Under the pieces are notes generated by a model. The model searched no databases, was not told the DNA's origin, and worked only from the letters and a program-made list of their open reading frames with translations. Positions 36,401-39,326 of a stretch of 39,326 nt of DNA are shown in pieces. The DNA lies in contig JABHXC010000011.1 of assembly GCA_018657475.1 (NCBI GenBank), positions 1-39,326 of the forward strand, in the 5' to 3' direction. The translations under genes and the position numbers were made by a program. How positions within the stretch are numbered: the stretch's first letter is position 1; every line of letters begins with the position of its first letter. Origin of the DNA: Candidatus Woesearchaeota archaeon (GTDB taxonomy: Archaea; Nanobdellota; Nanobdellia; Woesearchaeales; GW2011-AR9).

Positions 36401-38602
36401 GATTATGCTAGGGATGATCCGCAAGTTGCAGCGGTTGATCCTCACGAAAATGTTATTTCTACATTTCAAACACTTTGTTTACCTGGAATGTTAAAGAATG
36501 TAGTTATGTTAGAAAGTATTCTTACAGGTATGAGAAATTGTTTAGTTGAAGCAAAATATACAGGATTACAAGATGCAGGAATGTGTCAAGCATTATTCAC
36601 TCGGCATGTTTGTGGGTTAATGTATGAAACTGTAGCTTCATTAGTTAATCAGTGTACTCCCGTAACATTAGAACATCAAAGTGAAGGTGAAGTTGGTGTT
36701 GCAGAAGTACTTGACAGTGGATTTGATGCTATAGGTGAATCAGTTGAATCTTCTATTACTGATTTACGTGATGAATATGGTAATGCAGTATTGAACGAAT
36801 ATTTTAGTGGCGGTGCACAAGGATTTTCACAATCTATTTGTTTAGCTGCATTTGGTTATGAAATGCCTTTATTTAGTGAAGAGTTTTTCTTAGATGCAGC
36901 TTACGCTTTCCCAATATCAACAAGTGTTGTAATGGCGCCAAAGACAAGGGAATTAACTACTTATAACCCTGCAAGACAAACTGCAGTGTTCAATTATAAT
37001 GTAGGTGGAATAATCTTACCTGGATGCAGAGTACGTAATTATAATGTTAAATTAAAATGTATCGGGCAAGAAGATTTAGGATATCCTGGAGTAGATTGTG
37101 GTGAACAACAATGTGATTGTGTTGATGCACAAGAGTATGATGCTTCTTTTGAACGAGAGAAAGAAAAAATTATTCATTCTGGAGAATCTTTAAGATCTGG
37201 AAGTATGCATGATATTCCACTACAAACACCTATACAAGTTGAATCAAATTATCGATATGATCATGTTTTAGTAGAAGTTTCATTAGATCAGTCAGAACGG
37301 GATAATGTTGAACATTGTTTTGATGAAGGTGTTAAAGTGGATGGATTAACTGCAACGTTTTATGAAGCAATCAATGATATTACTCCGCCTGGGGCTGTTT
37401 CGTGTAATGTTGATTTATCTGGAAGATATCAGTGTCCTGAATTGTTTAATTTATTTGGGATGGGTGGGGCTTATCTTGAAGAACCTTACGTGATGTGTCA
37501 AGATGCAGAGTCTGGTGCTTGGATGGATTGTGATACTATTAACTTGTACACATTAGGTGAAACTATTCGTACAAGAGTACATGTTCAAACTGATGGGAAT
37601 GGACAATGTTTAGTTCGAGATGCTCCCAACATTGTTGGCGTACAAGAAAAAAGAGTTTTACCAATTCCTGAAAATATTGATGGGTTTTATCAAATTCAAG
37701 ATGTTTTAGGAGTTGTTAGTGAAGGTATGTTAGGTGGGAGTTATAGCAACATTGAATTGGTTTCCTCTCAAAGTAACTCTGGTTGTATACATCCACAAGC
37801 TCAAGGAAGTGTTCCTGAAGATGTTTCACCAGATGAGTATATTTTTGCTTATGAAAATGTTAATGGTGGGATTCAGTTGACTGTTGATTCAGGAGTTACA
37901 TTAGGGCCTGATCAGGATTATGAGTTATTGAGTGGAGTGGTTGTTTCTGCAGGAGTTCCTGTAACTGATTTATCTGAGTTAAACGGGATTGTATTTGATA
38001 TTCAAGGGTTTAGGATTAGTAATGTGGTTGGTGCATTAATTAGTGGAGAAGATCAATGTGTTTACAGAGTTGTTGAACGAGGTGGTGTTACTGGTGGAGT
38101 TGATAGTAATTCAATCAGAGTGACTTATTCATTATATGAACAAGATGAAGGTGGAAGTTGTAGATTCTTAAGTCAAAGAGTTGATGCTGGTAGAGAGAAA
38201 GATCGTCATAGAGTAGATATTAGTGTACAACGTGAAATAACTGCATTATTGCAAGCAAGTGAGTATCATGATCATTTTGTAGAAGGAAGGTATGATGTTG
38301 TTGCTGGTTTAGCTTCGCCTGTTGTTAATTCTGGGCAGGGAGATTTATCAAACGCATTAGCTATTTATTATTGGACTGCTTCATTAGTTATGGAAGGTTC
38401 TCGTGTTGATAATGCGCAATTACATACTACTGAAATTAATAATTTATTACGAGCTTTCTTTACACGAGTATGGGGTGTTGAATCAGGTGAGCCGTATTCT
38501 GATGATATGACTGATGACGGGGAATTTGTTCGTGTACAAAGATACTTATGTGAAGTTGCAAATTCTTTTGGATATACTGAAGGTGTTGAGGTTTGTTCAT
38601 GA
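33443..38602 (+). CDS. Giant (1719 aa) Cys-containing secreted surface protein with N-terminal fibronectin III-like and Ig-like domains
   Basis: Signal peptide MKRKRRLQWFATLAIMLFFTLPLATA; ISGVSAVDVTSHAATVVWETDEPADSFVQY...LQPEQDYTFTVQSGD FN3-like; further Ig-like repeats. Confidence 0.78.
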   Translation: MKRKRRLQWFATLAIMLFFTLPLATAVSISGVSAVDVTSHAATVVWETDEPADSFVQYTADSVTLTVGDADAVTSHEVALTNLQPEQDYTFTVQSGDVIDENEYEFMTLAVDIIPPTIEVDVSAVISGTQIDINGTTEAGATVTVLVNSEVASATTADFEGLFSFTGVFLASGLNVMTFSSKDVAGNENSLDVEVFADTDRPQINLTLPEVVEDTQIRVSATFSEPVTYDLVVNNQSQESGEGITLSTTVSLQEGENSGELFATDAAGFTTSESFSILADTQPPRVSATLVKGGEYYEGQAESTISGETEPGAEVYLYTFRQTGTGQQPNFDRAREKVTANADGEFTFADVDFESFNLQLDDLRPREVPTALLDLSVFSSRDLEDAQQKTYYIYLIAEDQTGKTGYWDTSVTVHTCFSQNFDFSPESLAEFQAPLRLNPTLMEQGRQEVQAVFKLNYQGSGVAEDPDDTTTAYQIIDVDFEKACTQTMVDDEDNVGCRLFPTSRPNTVVSSDESSVYSSWQLHSAEEFKERDEDLWDDFTSKRQVTFPLKMVVSYQERIGDNEWGETKFQSSCTDLNYFVDIPIESSELIPDFLADEGVDALNWTISQLETVRPILEKATIIAGISCVTSWLGRTVARWVRIFTSKVEGLSGAIDPDSECKVDQSGMYLESTIEEWREAGLENIPADLISLDEACPSTAGTWKFESALDKAYKFTCDRAFCREVPARWTETESEEKIGNVILSQQQCAVTGGGIPLVRRENCLELIQQSSPVGVDRAIYSDTDTVCWQDQNGILYRYDQSEGKQDPADTRRNIFVLEPIIPLLGDVALPSEPLRVYQPPGSQDFFVGRNLKCEEVCSNPRRGGFSADTSGGSKGCYQEREIDGRTTLVDGNGNQLTGNKYAAGYTSDCFLGETGLEQCVCIGEDIEDEPHRNDKHTLRSAIEEEPWVYRQAQQYSDSHGAYGTYYSPIRYYDGRDFTGAFGANFLLDYARDDPQVAAVDPHENVISTFQTLCLPGMLKNVVMLESILTGMRNCLVEAKYTGLQDAGMCQALFTRHVCGLMYETVASLVNQCTPVTLEHQSEGEVGVAEVLDSGFDAIGESVESSITDLRDEYGNAVLNEYFSGGAQGFSQSICLAAFGYEMPLFSEEFFLDAAYAFPISTSVVMAPKTRELTTYNPARQTAVFNYNVGGIILPGCRVRNYNVKLKCIGQEDLGYPGVDCGEQQCDCVDAQEYDASFEREKEKIIHSGESLRSGSMHDIPLQTPIQVESNYRYDHVLVEVSLDQSERDNVEHCFDEGVKVDGLTATFYEAINDITPPGAVSCNVDLSGRYQCPELFNLFGMGGAYLEEPYVMCQDAESGAWMDCDTINLYTLGETIRTRVHVQTDGNGQCLVRDAPNIVGVQEKRVLPIPENIDGFYQIQDVLGVVSEGMLGGSYSNIELVSSQSNSGCIHPQAQGSVPEDVSPDEYIFAYENVNGGIQLTVDSGVTLGPDQDYELLSGVVVSAGVPVTDLSELNGIVFDIQGFRISNVVGALISGEDQCVYRVVERGGVTGGVDSNSIRVTYSLYEQDEGGSCRFLSQRVDAGREKDRHRVDISVQREITALLQASEYHDHFVEGRYDVVAGLASPVVNSGQGDLSNALAIYYWTASLVMEGSRVDNAQLHTTEINNLLRAFFTRVWGVESGEPYSDDMTDDGEFVRVQRYLCEVANSFGYTEGVEVCS

Positions 38603-39174
38603 ATAAACAAGGTAATTGGGCAATAAAAGTACTTCTTGTTTTAGTTCTTATAGTAGTGGTTAGTGGAGTGACTCTTAGTTTAGTAAAGGCGGGTGTATTA
38701 ACTCCTTCTGGTGATCAAGAAGAAGTGTTAAATGCTGAGTTTCTGCCGTTAGGAAGGGAAGGTGCATTAGATTTACGGGCATTTGATTTATGTTCTTATA
38801 TTAATAACGACTTGGATTGTCTTGAGAAAGTTGATACTTTTATCGCAGGTGATGACATTTATGTACGATTTTTAGTTGAAAGTAGTGTTGAGAATGGACA
38901 AGTATCTTTGATTAGAAATTATCGTTTGATTGATCCTTTAGGGAAAGTTGTGTATGATATTGATGAACGAGAAAATTATCATGTTGATATGACTAGTTCA
39001 AAAGATAAAGATTTTGTTGGTGTTGCTGATTATATCATCACCGAGATTGATTTTGTATCAGGAGAATACACATTGGAAGTAGTTATTACAAATCCTGTTT
39101 CTGTAAAAGAAGTAAAAGCAAGAAAGAAATTTATACTTATTGGACCTCAAGTTTATGATGTGGAGGATTACTAA
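38599..39174 (+). CDS. Membrane-anchored exported protein
   Basis: MNKQGNWAIKVLLVLVLIVVVSGVTLSLV anchor; ATG overlaps the preceding stop (ATGA). Confidence 0.68.
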   Translation: MNKQGNWAIKVLLVLVLIVVVSGVTLSLVKAGVLTPSGDQEEVLNAEFLPLGREGALDLRAFDLCSYINNDLDCLEKVDTFIAGDDIYVRFLVESSVENGQVSLIRNYRLIDPLGKVVYDIDERENYHVDMTSSKDKDFVGVADYIITEIDFVSGEYTLEVVITNPVSVKEVKARKKFILIGPQVYDVEDY

Positions 39175-39326
39175 ATGAAAAAATTTAGTTTATTGTTTTT
39201 ATTCTTGATTTTAATTTTAGTAGCTACTGCATCTGCTCAAGTGGTTAACAATATAGGTACTAATAATCCTTCCACTGGTGAGTTTGATTCGGATCAAGAA
39301 GATTCAAGTGATGTTGTTTTATCTTC
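39175..39326 (+). CDS. Exported protein, truncated by window end
   Basis: MKKFSLLFLFLILILVATASAQVVNNIGTNNPSTGEFDSDQEDSSDVVLS: signal peptide; immediately follows the TAA of the previous gene. Confidence 0.6.
   Translation, partial: MKKFSLLFLFLILILVATASAQVVNNIGTNNPSTGEFDSDQEDSSDVVLS

Noticed and set aside
1-39326. CRISPR arrays, transposases, integrases, phage genes
   Set aside because: No regularly spaced direct repeats and no recognisable transposase, integrase or structural phage protein in any listed ORF.

Overview
AT-rich, gene-dense archaeal chromosomal segment. The archaeal assignment rests on TFB, RadB, GatD, archaeal S2, MBF1, PAC2 and AMP phosphorylase genes plus TTTATAAA-type TATA boxes; a DPANN-like lineage is inference only. 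Recognisable modules: (1) surface-glycan and amino-sugar genes (AsnB fragment, DPM1-like GT2, GlcNAc-1-P transferase-like protein, GT2, two STT3/GT-C-like membrane proteins, GlmU-like nucleotidyltransferase, GlmS); (2) information processing (MBF1, RadB, S2, TFB, TrmI, GatD, tRNA-Leu(GAG)); (3) nucleotide metabolism (AMP phosphorylase, dUTPase); (4) large exported or surface proteins (17.3-22.3 kb, and a translationally coupled four-gene set at 31.4-39.3 kb). No CRISPR array, transposase or prophage was seen. The most interesting non-coding signals are: a 139-nt nested inverted-repeat element between the geranylgeranyl reductase and MBF1 genes; a leader in front of AMP phosphorylase with a 20-codon uORF that copies the gene's own first codons and has competing hairpins; a 17-bp-arm palindrome between tfb and an unannotated 47-aa pilin-like ORF, carrying TATA boxes in both orientations; and a surface-protein gene that appears to start at AUU or to depend on an A7 tract. 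Protein-level oddities include a tandem HIT protein lacking the catalytic His in both domains and an STT3-like pair with degenerate WWDYG regions. All functional calls come from reading motifs by eye; no database search was run.
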